A stretch of DNA of 37,319 nucleotides from an uncultured Olsenella sp. (lineage in GTDB: Bacteria; Actinomycetota; Coriobacteriia; Coriobacteriales; Atopobiaceae). Below, one piece after another: positions 1-9,439 of this stretch. Within the stretch, counting starts at the first letter, position 1. Every line of letters starts with the position of its first letter. Both the position numbers and the translations under genes were made by a program. The notes under the pieces were generated by a model, which was given only the letters and a program-made list of their open reading frames with translations, searched no databases and was not told the DNA's origin. Where the stretch lies: assembly GCA_949290055.1 (NCBI GenBank), contig CASEQJ010000018.1, positions 1 to 37,319 of the forward strand, in the 5' to 3' direction.

Positions 1-93
1 GCCTGAACGCCAGTTCAGGCCAGGGGCTTGAGCCCCTGGCCTGGGACCCTAGGGTTATACCCTAAGAGCAGACCACCCGCTTTGCGGGTGGTC
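1..93. repeat. Four consecutive palindromes
   Basis: Four hairpin-forming palindromes lie back to back: 1-20 (GCCTGAAC / GTTCAGGC), 16-43 (13-bp perfect arms CAGGCCAGGGGCT / AGCCCCTGGCCTG), 50-64 (TAGGGT / ACCCTA) and 71-93 (GACCACCCGC ttt GCGGGTGGTC, 10-bp perfect stem). None is followed by a clear T-run, so a simple Rho-independent terminator is not obvious. The 71-93 hairpin could still end transcription entering from the left, or insulate the AT-rich promoter region at 94-147. The stacking of unrelated palindromes suggests repeated insertion of short palindromic repeats at one site. Confidence 0.7.
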
Positions 94-147
94 ATGATTA
101 TAGAATATAACACGCAAACTTAATAGTATTAGTATTAAGGTGGCGAT

Positions 148-1155
148 ATGAAACCGTTGCGCGTGGGATTTGAGTCTGCGCTGTCCTTCTGGCGCGCCGC
201 TCGGCTTGCAGTCCAGGCCCCTTGGGCAGACGAGTCCGTGGGGAGGGTCTACGGCGCGCGCGAGCTCACCCTTGGCGAGCAGGTGGGGAGGGCTCGTGGC
301 CTTTGCCATGCCGACGGTCCGCTTGACGTGGTGGTTTCCGACGCGGCGTCCCGGCTTGGGCGCCGCGGGGACGTCCGAAGCAGGGTGTGGGTCGGGCCGC
401 TTCTTGAGCGGCACCTGCTCTCGGTGGGGGACGGGACGTTCGTTTGTCGGCCAGCGGCCATGTTTGCCCAGCTGGCAACAAGCATGGACGAGATTTCGCT
501 TGCGGAGGTCGCCTACGAGCTGGCGGGGAGCTACGCGCTGGCGCCGGATTCGCGGCGCGGCTTCGAGAGTGACGCGGAACCGCTCGTGACGGTGGAGGAG
601 CTCCACGCCTACGCAAGCGCGGCGCATGCCCTTGGCGTGCGCGGGGCCGCACGAGCGCTCAAGGCTCTCGAGCTCGTCGCCGACAACTCTAACTCACCGC
701 AGGAGAGCTGCGTCGGAGTGTTGCTGGCCCTGCCCCGGGCACGGGGCGGTGTGGGCGCGCCGGGGTTCAAGATGAACGTGTCGATTCGTCTTCCCGGGGA
801 ACTTGCCAAGGTCTTGGCGCAAAAGACCATAGTTCCGGACTTCTCTTGGCCCAACGGAACCGTTGGGGAGTACGACAGCGACCAAGAGCACCTTTCGCCG
901 GCGGCGCGCGCCCGCGACGAGCGAAAGCGGCAGGCGTTTCGGGCCGTGGGCATGGACTGCATAACCATGACAAAGGGGACCTTTCGCAGCAACGTCGAGC
1001 TCAATCTCTTCGCGCACGATCTCGAGGGCAGCCTTGGCCTGCAGCGGAGGCCCCCAACCGCACGAATTCTTGAGACGAGGGCCGCGCTCAGAGAGCGACT
1101 CTTTGGGCCGGAGTCGGAGGAGGCCGCTCTCGAGGCGCTGCACGGCAAGGGGTGA
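148..1155 (+). CDS. DUF559/AbiEi-like protein with PD-(D/E)xK-type C-terminus
   Basis: A 335-aa soluble protein. The start is ATG 148, with AAGGTGG just upstream and an AT-rich leader. The N-terminal 200 residues are helix-rich and resemble the regulatory half of AbiEi-like proteins only loosely. The C-terminal part reads PDF-W-...-EYDS-...-EH, then D-R---FRAVGMDCITMTKG. This follows the order of the DUF559/Vsr-like nuclease fold (P-D, E-x-D, D-R, then a strand ending in T/K). The E-x-D position reads EYDS, so the catalytic set may be altered. Proteins of this kind are often type IV toxin-antitoxin relatives, but no AbiEii-type nucleotidyltransferase partner is adjacent. It stands alone between palindromes and the four-unit repeat. 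The function is a guess from fold pattern. Confidence 0.55.
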   Translation: MKPLRVGFESALSFWRAARLAVQAPWADESVGRVYGARELTLGEQVGRARGLCHADGPLDVVVSDAASRLGRRGDVRSRVWVGPLLERHLLSVGDGTFVCRPAAMFAQLATSMDEISLAEVAYELAGSYALAPDSRRGFESDAEPLVTVEELHAYASAAHALGVRGAARALKALELVADNSNSPQESCVGVLLALPRARGGVGAPGFKMNVSIRLPGELAKVLAQKTIVPDFSWPNGTVGEYDSDQEHLSPAARARDERKRQAFRAVGMDCITMTKGTFRSNVELNLFAHDLEGSLGLQRRPPTARILETRAALRERLFGPESEEAALEALHGKG

Positions 1156-1167
1156 CGTCTGCCGTTG

Positions 1168-1398
1168 CTGCAAAACGATCGCTCGTGTGATGGTTTAGTC
1201 CGGTCTTCTGCAAAACGGCCTCTCGTGTGATAGAAAAATGGGCTCGTTGTGGGAATCGATTTAATAGTTGATATCTCAAACTGGGGAGATAGTGAACCCG
1301 GCGGACAAGGGGCTCTGACGGGCCGAAAAAAGTCATCACACGAGCGGCCGTTTTGCGCCGCGAGCGACTATTTCATCACACGAGCGGCCGTTTTGCAG
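1168..1398. repeat. Four-unit inverted repeat element, 40-bp period (copy A)
   Basis: Four 23-25-nt units share the pattern CTGCAAAACGG-C-...-TCGTGTGAT. Units at 1168-1192 and 1208-1232 are direct copies exactly 40 bp apart. Units at 1334-1356 and 1374-1398 are inverted copies, again exactly 40 bp apart. About 101 bp of non-repeated sequence lies between the two pairs. The RNA of either strand could fold into a long interrupted hairpin (unit 1 with 4, unit 2 with 3). A second copy with the same geometry is at 35850-36068. It fills the gap between the nuclease-like gene and the CNNM gene. No ORF in it looks real. Confidence 0.9.
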
Positions 1399-1544
1399 GT
1401 GCGGCTCCGTCATTCGTAAACCAAGACGCTACCGAATGCGCCCAGCCGCGCGACCTGCTAAAATCAACCCATTGTGCCCGTGGCTCCAGCGTCCCCGTCA
1501 CGGCACGTATCTGTCATCCGACCAAGGAGGTTGCGCACGAGCGC

Positions 1545-2891
1545 ATGGACGTAGCGATATCTATTGTGGTCACGTTTCTGCTCACCTTGGCAAACGGCTA
1601 TTTTTCAATGTCCGAGCTGGCGGTGGTGAGCGCCAAGAGAGCCGTTCTCGAACCGGAGGCGGAGGAGGGTGACCGCAAGGCGCGCGCCGCCCTTGACCTC
1701 GGTTCCAACTCCGAGCAGTTCCTCGCCACCATTCAGGTCGCCATCACCCTTGTGGGCTTTGCGTCCTCGGCGTTTGCGAGCACCAACCTCTCCAATCCGC
1801 TTGGCGGCTGGTTCATGAGCCTCGGCATGCCTGCGGGCATTGCGATTCCGCTTGCCCCCGTCCTCATTACCCTTGCGGTCTCCTACCTCTCCATTGTCGT
1901 GGGCGAGCTCGTTCCCAAGCGCATCGCCCTCTCCGACGCCGAGCGCATGGCCAAGTCCGTCGCCGGGCCCATTCGCGGCTTCATGAAGATCGCACGCCCG
2001 CTGGTTTGGCTTACTGCCAAGTCCGCCAACGGCCTCTCGGCCCTTCTGGGCATAAAGTCCGCCGACGAGCGCGACAGCGTCTCCGAGGAGGAGATCAAGT
2101 ACATGGTCGCCGACGCGGACGAGCTCTCCGAGCAGGAGAAGTCCATGATTCACGAGGTCATCGAGCTCGGTGACACCATTGCCCGCGAGGTCATGGTTCC
2201 GCGCGTGGACATGACGGCCGTCGAGGACACCACCACCCTCTCCGAGGTCCTTGCCACCATGCGCCGCACCGGCTACTCGCGCATCCCCGTCTACCACGAG
2301 TCCGTTGACCGCATCGTCGGCATCGCGCACATAAAGGACATAATCAGCCCCATTCTCGACGAGGGTCGCTCCGACGACCCGATCGCTCGCCACGCGCGCA
2401 CGGCGGACTTCATTCCCGACACCAAGGACATAATCCCGCTGCTCTCCGAGATGCAGTCCAGCCACGACCAAATGGTCATCGTCGTCGACGAGTACGGCGG
2501 GACGGCGGGCGTCATCACGATCGAGGACATCGTCGAGGAGGTCGTCGGCGAGATCGAGGACGAGTTCGATCCCGACAACAAGTACCTCACCCAGCTCTCC
2601 GAGCGCGAGTGGCTCGTGGACGGACGCTTCTCGATCGACGACGCCATGGAGCTCGGCTGGCCGATTGAGGATTCCGAGGAGTTTGAGACCATTGCCGGCT
2701 TCGTCCTCGACCAGGCCGACAAGCTCCCGCACCCCGGTGACGTCTTCACCAAGGATGGGTATCAGTTCCGTGTGCAGTCCATGCGCGGCCGCCGTCTCTC
2801 AATGTTGCGCGTCATTGCCCCCGAGCCTTCCGTGGAGGACGCCGGAGACAACGCTGACGGAGAGAAGCAGCCCGTCCCGGCGAAGGAGTAG
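1545..2891 (+). CDS. CNNM/CorC-HlyC family membrane protein with CBS pair
   Basis: A 448-aa protein of the CNNM (DUF21) - CBS - CBS - CorC_HlyC architecture, often named hemolysin or CorC but linked to Mg2+/Co2+ handling in characterised members. The first ~190 residues hold the DUF21 domain: an N-terminal hydrophobic helix with NGYFSMSE, further TM segments, and GELVPKR, typical of the family. The CBS pair lies at about 200-330 (VMVPRVDM, then GYSRIPVY) and the transporter-associated domain at about 345-425. The reading frame is open back to 1353, but ATG 1545 is chosen because AAGGAGG lies at 1524-1530 and the protein start matches the family. The 14-nt spacing is longer than usual. It is transcribed alone. 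Confidence 0.9.
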   Translation: MDVAISIVVTFLLTLANGYFSMSELAVVSAKRAVLEPEAEEGDRKARAALDLGSNSEQFLATIQVAITLVGFASSAFASTNLSNPLGGWFMSLGMPAGIAIPLAPVLITLAVSYLSIVVGELVPKRIALSDAERMAKSVAGPIRGFMKIARPLVWLTAKSANGLSALLGIKSADERDSVSEEEIKYMVADADELSEQEKSMIHEVIELGDTIAREVMVPRVDMTAVEDTTTLSEVLATMRRTGYSRIPVYHESVDRIVGIAHIKDIISPILDEGRSDDPIARHARTADFIPDTKDIIPLLSEMQSSHDQMVIVVDEYGGTAGVITIEDIVEEVVGEIEDEFDPDNKYLTQLSEREWLVDGRFSIDDAMELGWPIEDSEEFETIAGFVLDQADKLPHPGDVFTKDGYQFRVQSMRGRRLSMLRVIAPEPSVEDAGDNADGEKQPVPAKE

Positions 2892-2967
2892 GCCCGCGCG
2901 CAGAGTTTAACTACAATGGGGAAAGGCCAGTGCCCGCCCGCGGGCCGCGAGTGAGAGGGAGCCTCAT

Positions 2968-3657
2968 ATGGCTCAGCTGTTCGACTTCAAGAAGGTCACG
3001 ATTGGGCCGCGAGCCCTCGTCGCCACGGTGGAGCTCGCGCCGAGCGCTCCGCTCATGACAAGCGACGACGCCGAGGCCACCAAGCGCGTCCTCGAGCTCC
3101 TGCCCCACCTGAGCGACCACGTCTGCCTCGGCGACGCTGCTCCCACCTTCGGGGAGGTCGCGCGCGACACCGAGCTCGCGCACCTGCTCGAGCACGTCAC
3201 GGTTGAGCTGCTCGCCCAGACCGACATCGCCGGCGACGTCTCCTGCGGGCAGACCGCCGAGACCGCCGAGCGCACCTACGAGATCACGCTCGGTTGCCCC
3301 GACGACGTGCTCGTGGCCGGCGCGCTGTCGAGCGCAGCATGGGTGCTGCAGTGGGCCTTCTCGGGCGGCGGGGATCCGCAGCCCGACGTCGAGGCCATTG
3401 TGAGCGGCCTCGTGGCGCTGGTCGAGAGCGTTTCCGATCAGCCGGGCGAGAAGAACGACGAGCCCGTGAGCTCGGAAGACGAGAAGCCCGCGCCGGAGTC
3501 GGAGGCCGCGCCCGAGCCCGAGCCCGATCCGACCCCCGGTCCTGAGCCCGAGGTCGCCCCCGAGCCCGAGCCCGAACCCGATCCGGCCCCCGAGCCCGCC
3601 CCCACCCAAAGCGCCTGGGACATGGACGACGTCCCCCGGCCGCACTTCGTTCGCTAA
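2968..3657 (+). CDS. Cyanophycin-synthetase-N-like domain protein with Pro-Glu tail
   Basis: A 229-aa soluble protein starting at ATG 2968 behind a GAGGGA ribosome site. Residues about 1-150 resemble the N-terminal domain of cyanophycin synthetase: the stretch LAHLLEHVTVELL followed by CGQT matches the HL-EHV-LEL ... G-T pattern of CphA. There is no ATP-grasp or Mur-ligase domain, so it cannot make cyanophycin alone. In CphA this domain binds the growing polymer, so a peptide-binding role is conceivable. The last ~70 residues are a low-complexity Pro-Glu-Asp tail with repeated PEPEP units, probably a disordered spacer. A TACAAT hexamer at 2912-2917 could be its -10. The similarity is remembered pattern, not a search. 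Confidence 0.5.
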   Translation: MAQLFDFKKVTIGPRALVATVELAPSAPLMTSDDAEATKRVLELLPHLSDHVCLGDAAPTFGEVARDTELAHLLEHVTVELLAQTDIAGDVSCGQTAETAERTYEITLGCPDDVLVAGALSSAAWVLQWAFSGGGDPQPDVEAIVSGLVALVESVSDQPGEKNDEPVSSEDEKPAPESEAAPEPEPDPTPGPEPEVAPEPEPEPDPAPEPAPTQSAWDMDDVPRPHFVR

Positions 3658-3713
3658 CCGGCGCGCCGCTCGCGCCAAGACGGCAAGACAGTCCGCATCG
3701 ACAGGAGGTACCA

Positions 3714-4163
3714 ATGAACAAGAAGACGGTTGGCTTCATCTTTGGAAGCATCGTCGGCGCTGCCGCTGGCGTCGTCGCGGGCGTCATGCTCGCCCCGCGC
3801 TCCGGAGCCGAGAGCCGTGCCATGGCCGCCGACGCCATGAACGACGCCTGGGATTCCGCCGTTGACACCTACGAGCGCGGCGCGAACGTCGTGAACGACA
3901 AGTTCAACGCCGTGCGCCCCACCGTTGACGCCAAGACCGACGAGCTCCGTGCCAAGGTCGACCTCGCCCGCGAGCGCATGGACCAGCTCCGCGACTCCCT
4001 CTCCGAGGCAGTCGCCAACGCGTCCGACCAGGTCAAGGACGCCGCCTCGGCCGTCGCCGACCGCGTTAGCGCCATGACCGACGCCGCTCCCGCCGCCGAG
4101 ACCGCCGCCGAGGCCGTCCACGTTGAGGTTGTCGACGCCGACGACGAGACCCCCGAGGCCTAG
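3714..4163 (+). CDS. YtxH-family small membrane protein
   Basis: A 149-aa protein beginning at ATG 3714, with AGGAGGT at an ideal distance. Residues about 5-28 form one glycine/alanine-rich membrane helix ending in MLAPRSGAE, which is the hallmark of the YtxH (general stress) family. The rest is a long, charged, heptad-like amphipathic region (about 35-130) resembling the apolipoprotein-like tail of these proteins, ending acidic. The next gene begins 3 nt after its stop, so the two are likely co-transcribed and translationally coupled. It probably sits in the cell membrane with the helical tail in the cytoplasm. The biochemical role of the family is unknown. Confidence 0.8.
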   Translation: MNKKTVGFIFGSIVGAAAGVVAGVMLAPRSGAESRAMAADAMNDAWDSAVDTYERGANVVNDKFNAVRPTVDAKTDELRAKVDLARERMDQLRDSLSEAVANASDQVKDAASAVADRVSAMTDAAPAAETAAEAVHVEVVDADDETPEA

Positions 4164-4166
4164 CAC

Positions 4167-6243
<2,077 letters not shown>

Positions 6244-6288
6244 CGCGCGAGACGATTGCTTGGCTGTGGGCTGTGGCGTCCTTCGGCC

Positions 6289-6870
6289 TCATACCCCGAG
6301 CGCGGCCCTCGCCATCGAGGACACAATTGAATCTTGGCGGCTTAACTTTTCTGGTGTCTTGTCAAGGTAGAAGTTGCCCGCGCACAGGAGCCAGAGTGTT
6401 TTGTCGACTCTGTACGGGGTTATGCGGGGATCTCCCAGCTCTTCTCGGGCGGTTTTTGCGATACAGTGAATCATCTCGCAAAACACGTTTGCCCACTCTT
6501 CTGTCAGGCCGCCTTTACTCGGTCTGTCGATAAGCCCGATGCTGTTGAGAACGCCCGTAAGGTGACGATCTGGTTTTGATAGCCAGAGGCAGCCGCATTC
6601 CTTGAGAAAGTCTCTGGAGAGCGCCGGGCCAAGGCCGTGAATTCCGCCGCTCTTCCTGCTCGACTGCAGCCTGCGGGGAACGTCGGTTTCTCCGCTGTCG
6701 CCCCACTCTCCGTCATAACTTATGGCCAGCGCCTTGTTGACCCAGTCGTAGCCTGTTTCTCTACAGCCCTCGTCGACGGGATGTCTGATGAAACATGCCG
6801 CATCGTATAGGCCTCTCGCATAGTTCCAAAGATTGTTTCGCGGACTTCTCGGCGGACGGCGTGCGCGATG
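6289..6870 (-). pseudogene. Start-less remnant of an HhH-GPD-like DNA glycosylase
   Basis: A minus-strand frame is open from 6945 to the stop at 6289. It codes for protein-like sequence of ~190 residues, but the only standard start codon in frame is a GTG at 6486, deep inside the similarity. The N-to-C sequence includes LWNYARGLYDAACFI, then GIHGLGPALSRDFLKEC, KPDRHLTGVL and ITPYRVDKTLWLL. A helix-hairpin-helix-like G-x-G-P-A-L segment followed by KPDxH is the order expected for the HhH-GPD glycosylase fold, with the Asp as candidate catalytic residue. The 5' end is missing where it abuts the 3' end of the fic gene, consistent with truncation by arrival of the fic cassette. The family call is tentative; the truncation is well supported. 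Confidence 0.5.
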
Positions 6871-6875
6871 GGTGC

Positions 6876-8114
6876 CTACGCGTCCCCGATGCCCAGGAGC
6901 GTTTCGCCCTTCTCGGTGAGAGCAAAACGAAGAGGGCGCCCGCTAACCTTTCTGGCGAGCCCCATCTCTTCAAGAGCTTTCACGTGCTTTCTCGTCATCT
7001 CACGGCGGAGGCCGAGATACTCCTCCATAACCCCAATTGGCACGTCGGGAAAGGCACCGAATAGGTCAAACTGCGCGAGCATGAATAGGAGATCACGCTG
7101 TTTGTCCGGAATAGACGCCTGTTCGGACAGTCGCTCGAGACCTCTCTGCACGATTCGGAACTGGCTCCCCTTAATCTCCAGGTCGCTTAGGATGCGCTGC
7201 TGGGCGACGTCAACATATGTGAGCAACATAATGACGAAGGGCGTGAGCTCGCCATGGTTGAGCGGGTGCTCGACCTCCCGGAAGGCCTTGTAGTACGGGC
7301 TCCTGTTCTCTGCGATGACGCGTGAGAGGGAGAGCGCCGTGAGCGTCGAGAGGGGTTGGCTGAGATAGAGCGCCAGCAGGTAGCGACCCGTTCTGCCGTT
7401 GCCGTCGTAGAACGGGTGCGTGTACTCGAAGATGAAGTGCGACGCTGCGGCACGATAGGTTCCAGGAATGTCGGGAGAGGATGCAAGACCAATCATCTGA
7501 GACAGTGCGGAAATGATCCTGCTCTCGGGCGAGAGACCCTGGTGTATCACTCGGCCGCCGTCCCCGATGTTGCTTACGTCCCCTTTCCGAAAAAGCGCTC
7601 CGTCCGGCGCGTCTTCGCCCAGCTCCTCTCCTGACATGATGCGGTCGTAAATGTTCCTAATATCTTCTGGGGTCTGTGGGAGGACGTGCGCGTTGTCGCT
7701 TAGCTCGAGATAGAGTCGAGCCAGTTCCCTAAATCTCCTGTGGCTCAGCTTGCTCGAATCTACGGGCATGGTTTCCAGGAGCTCGTTGATCTGTCTTCTG
7801 GTGCTGTACACACCTTCGAGTTCATTCGAGCAGACAACCTCATCGATGACGAGGCTGCGGATAAGGGCTCCGCGGGCAATGGCGGGTAGATTGGAGAGGG
7901 CGACGGCGATTTCCCGCTCGCGTCCCAGAATTGTCTCGTTAAGCAGGGAGAGTTCACGGGGCGTGGCCAGGAAGAGCTCTTCGCCACCGATTTCAAAGCT
8001 CGTTTTGAACGTGGATTCCGCGTCACGACGAGATGTGGCAAGAGAGACGTTGTTCTCAAAGCGCTCGTTGCCGGCATCCATGTGGAAGAGCTTTTTGAGG
8101 GTTTGATAGGGCAT
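6876..8114 (-). CDS. Fic family protein (AMP-transferase) with winged-helix C-terminus
   Basis: A 412-aa Fic protein. The active-site motif HPFYDGNGRTGR is complete at residues 233-244 (catalytic His, Asp and the GNGR phosphate-binding loop). An inhibitory-helix motif SNELEG lies at 96-101, N-terminal to the Fic core, so this is a class II, self-inhibited Fic enzyme that would AMPylate Ser/Thr/Tyr of a target. An N-terminal Fic_N-type domain precedes it. The last ~80 residues (LGLRREMTRKHVKALEEMG) look like a winged helix, which suggests DNA binding and autoregulation. ATG 8114 has GGAGGTG upstream. Lower GC than its neighbours and the broken gene downstream suggest horizontal arrival. Confidence 0.9.
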   Translation of the reverse strand: MPYQTLKKLFHMDAGNERFENNVSLATSRRDAESTFKTSFEIGGEELFLATPRELSLLNETILGREREIAVALSNLPAIARGALIRSLVIDEVVCSNELEGVYSTRRQINELLETMPVDSSKLSHRRFRELARLYLELSDNAHVLPQTPEDIRNIYDRIMSGEELGEDAPDGALFRKGDVSNIGDGGRVIHQGLSPESRIISALSQMIGLASSPDIPGTYRAAASHFIFEYTHPFYDGNGRTGRYLLALYLSQPLSTLTALSLSRVIAENRSPYYKAFREVEHPLNHGELTPFVIMLLTYVDVAQQRILSDLEIKGSQFRIVQRGLERLSEQASIPDKQRDLLFMLAQFDLFGAFPDVPIGVMEEYLGLRREMTRKHVKALEEMGLARKVSGRPLRFALTEKGETLLGIGDA

Positions 8115-8143
8115 ATTGTCACCTCCGACGCTGAGAGAGTAGA

Positions 8144-8202
8144 ACTATACCGCAAATCCGATACTCTTATTTCTACTATTCAGCAAATAGTAGAAATAAG
8201 AG
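8144..8202 (-). promoter_or_regulatory. fic promoter with 17-bp palindromic operator
   Basis: A perfect inverted repeat has arms CTCTTATTTCTACTATT (8164-8180) and its complement (8186-8202), with a 5-nt gap. On the minus strand a TATAGT hexamer (8149-8144) fits a -10. With 17-bp spacing the -35 falls at 8172-8167, inside the palindrome. Binding by a dimeric regulator would block RNA polymerase; the winged helix of the Fic protein is the obvious candidate. The strong AT bias sets it apart from surrounding sequence. Confidence 0.6.
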
Positions 8203-8261
8203 GGAACGTGGAGGCCTTCAGATTGGATTGACCGCGTTTTTTGGTGTCGCAGGCGCGCGCG

Positions 8262-8292
8262 GTTCTTCTCGCCCCTGCGCGCGTGTCATAAT
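8262..8292 (+). promoter_or_regulatory. Possible gpsA promoter
   Basis: CATAAT (8287-8292) could be the -10 for gpsA, with TTCTTC (8263-8268) 18 bp upstream as a weak -35. The -35 lies within one copy of the recurrent GTTCTTCTCG motif. This is pattern only. Confidence 0.3.
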
Positions 8293-8328
8293 CTTACGAA
8301 CGGAATCACCCGATTGCAGGAGGTAGTC

Positions 8329-9372
8329 GTGGCAGAGGCGGTTCGAAGCGCCCGCGTGGGCGTCTTGGGAAGCGGTGCGTGGGGCCTTGCGCTTGCACGG
8401 CTCTTTTCGAACGAGGGTCATGACGTCGTCGTGTGGTCGGAGTCGGAGCGCGTGGTCGAGCGCCTGAGCGCCACGCGCACCATTCCCCTGCCCGGCGACC
8501 CCGAGCTGCCGGCGGAGATTGCCCTCACCGCCAGCGTCGAGGAGGCGGTGGCCGAGAAGGACGTGGTTGTCTTTGTGACCTCGTCGCGGTTCGTGCGGAG
8601 CATGGCAACCCAGGCGGCGCCGCACGTTCGGCCGGACGCTGTTCTCGTCTGTGCGACGAAGGGCCTCGAAGAGGGGACGCTCGACACCATGACCGAGGTC
8701 ATTGCCGGCGAGGTCGCACGCCTGCGCCCCGGCCTCGACCCCGTGACCGTGGCGCTCTCCGGCCCCAGCCACGCCGAGGAGGTCGCCTTCGACATGCCGA
8801 CCGCGATCGTTGCCGCCAGTCACGACGAGCGCGCCGCGCTTCTCGTCCAGGAGCTCTTCTCCAACGACGTTCTGCGCGTCTACACCAGCTCTGACGTGCA
8901 CGGCGTTGAGCTGTGCGGCGCGATCAAGAACGTGATTGCCCTCGCGTGCGGCATTGCGCGCGGCCTGGGCTTTGGCGACAACTCCTCTGCCGCGCTGATC
9001 ACCCGCGGCCTGGCGGAGATGCGGCGCCTGGGCACCGCGCTCGGCTGCGACCAGGAGACGTTCTTCGGCCTGGCCTGCACCGGTGACCTGGTGGTGACGG
9101 CGGGCAGCCTTCACAGCCGCAACCTGCGCTGCGGCAAGCTGATCGGCTCGGGCGTGCCCGTGGACGAGGCCGTCGCGCAGATTGGCGCCGTTGTGGAGGG
9201 CCTGAACGCTCTGCCCGCGGTTCTTGAGCTCTCGCGCCACTGCGGCGTGGAGATGCCGATTTGCGAGATGGTCGGGCGCGTGGTTTCCGGCGAGATTGCT
9301 CCCGAGGAGGCAACCGGCCTGCTCATGGGCCGCGAGCTCAAGCCCGAGGGTCCCGCCGCGTATGAGGCGTAG
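8329..9372 (+). CDS. gpsA: Glycerol-3-phosphate dehydrogenase [NAD(P)+]
   Basis: A 347-aa cytosolic enzyme that reduces dihydroxyacetone phosphate to sn-glycerol 3-phosphate for phospholipid synthesis. The dinucleotide-binding motif VLGSGAWG sits at residues ~11-19. The C-terminal domain has the family signature GVELCGAIKNVIALACGI, containing the catalytic Lys, and the GDNSSAALITRGLAEM block. GTG 8329 is preferred over TTG 8314 because CAGGAGGT (8317-8324) overlaps the TTG and is correctly spaced for the GTG. Length is normal for the family. A palindrome follows at 9389. Confidence 0.95.
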   Translation: MAEAVRSARVGVLGSGAWGLALARLFSNEGHDVVVWSESERVVERLSATRTIPLPGDPELPAEIALTASVEEAVAEKDVVVFVTSSRFVRSMATQAAPHVRPDAVLVCATKGLEEGTLDTMTEVIAGEVARLRPGLDPVTVALSGPSHAEEVAFDMPTAIVAASHDERAALLVQELFSNDVLRVYTSSDVHGVELCGAIKNVIALACGIARGLGFGDNSSAALITRGLAEMRRLGTALGCDQETFFGLACTGDLVVTAGSLHSRNLRCGKLIGSGVPVDEAVAQIGAVVEGLNALPAVLELSRHCGVEMPICEMVGRVVSGEIAPEEATGLLMGRELKPEGPAAYEA

Positions 9373-9388
9373 CGCCCACCAACAAGTT

Positions 9389-9417
9389 GCCTAAAAGGGG
9401 TCTGACCCCATTTAGGC
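9389..9417. repeat. GGGGTCTGACCCC palindrome
   Basis: Arms GCCTAAAAGGGGTC / GACCCCATTTAGGC around a single T, with one mismatch. It is a near copy of the palindrome at 5162-5192 and lies in the gap between gpsA and the AmmeMemoRadiSam genes, ending 22 nt before the next start. Probable gpsA terminator and member of the GGGG(A/T)C palindrome family. Confidence 0.75.
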
Positions 9418-9439
9418 GAGCGGCGCAAGGGAGGTCGTC

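Noticed and set aside
1168..1398. CRISPR array with ~25-nt repeats and 15-nt spacers
   Set aside because: Only two units run in each direction, the second pair is inverted, the spacers are far too short, and there are no cas genes.
1353..1544. Upstream extension of the CNNM protein to 1353
   Set aside because: The extension is translated repeat sequence; the family start and a ribosome site point to ATG 1545.
1605..2732. Long minus-strand open frame (375 codons) opposite the CNNM gene
   Set aside because: It is the codon shadow of a well-recognised family protein; its translation is low-complexity Gly/Asp/Val/Leu with no domain.
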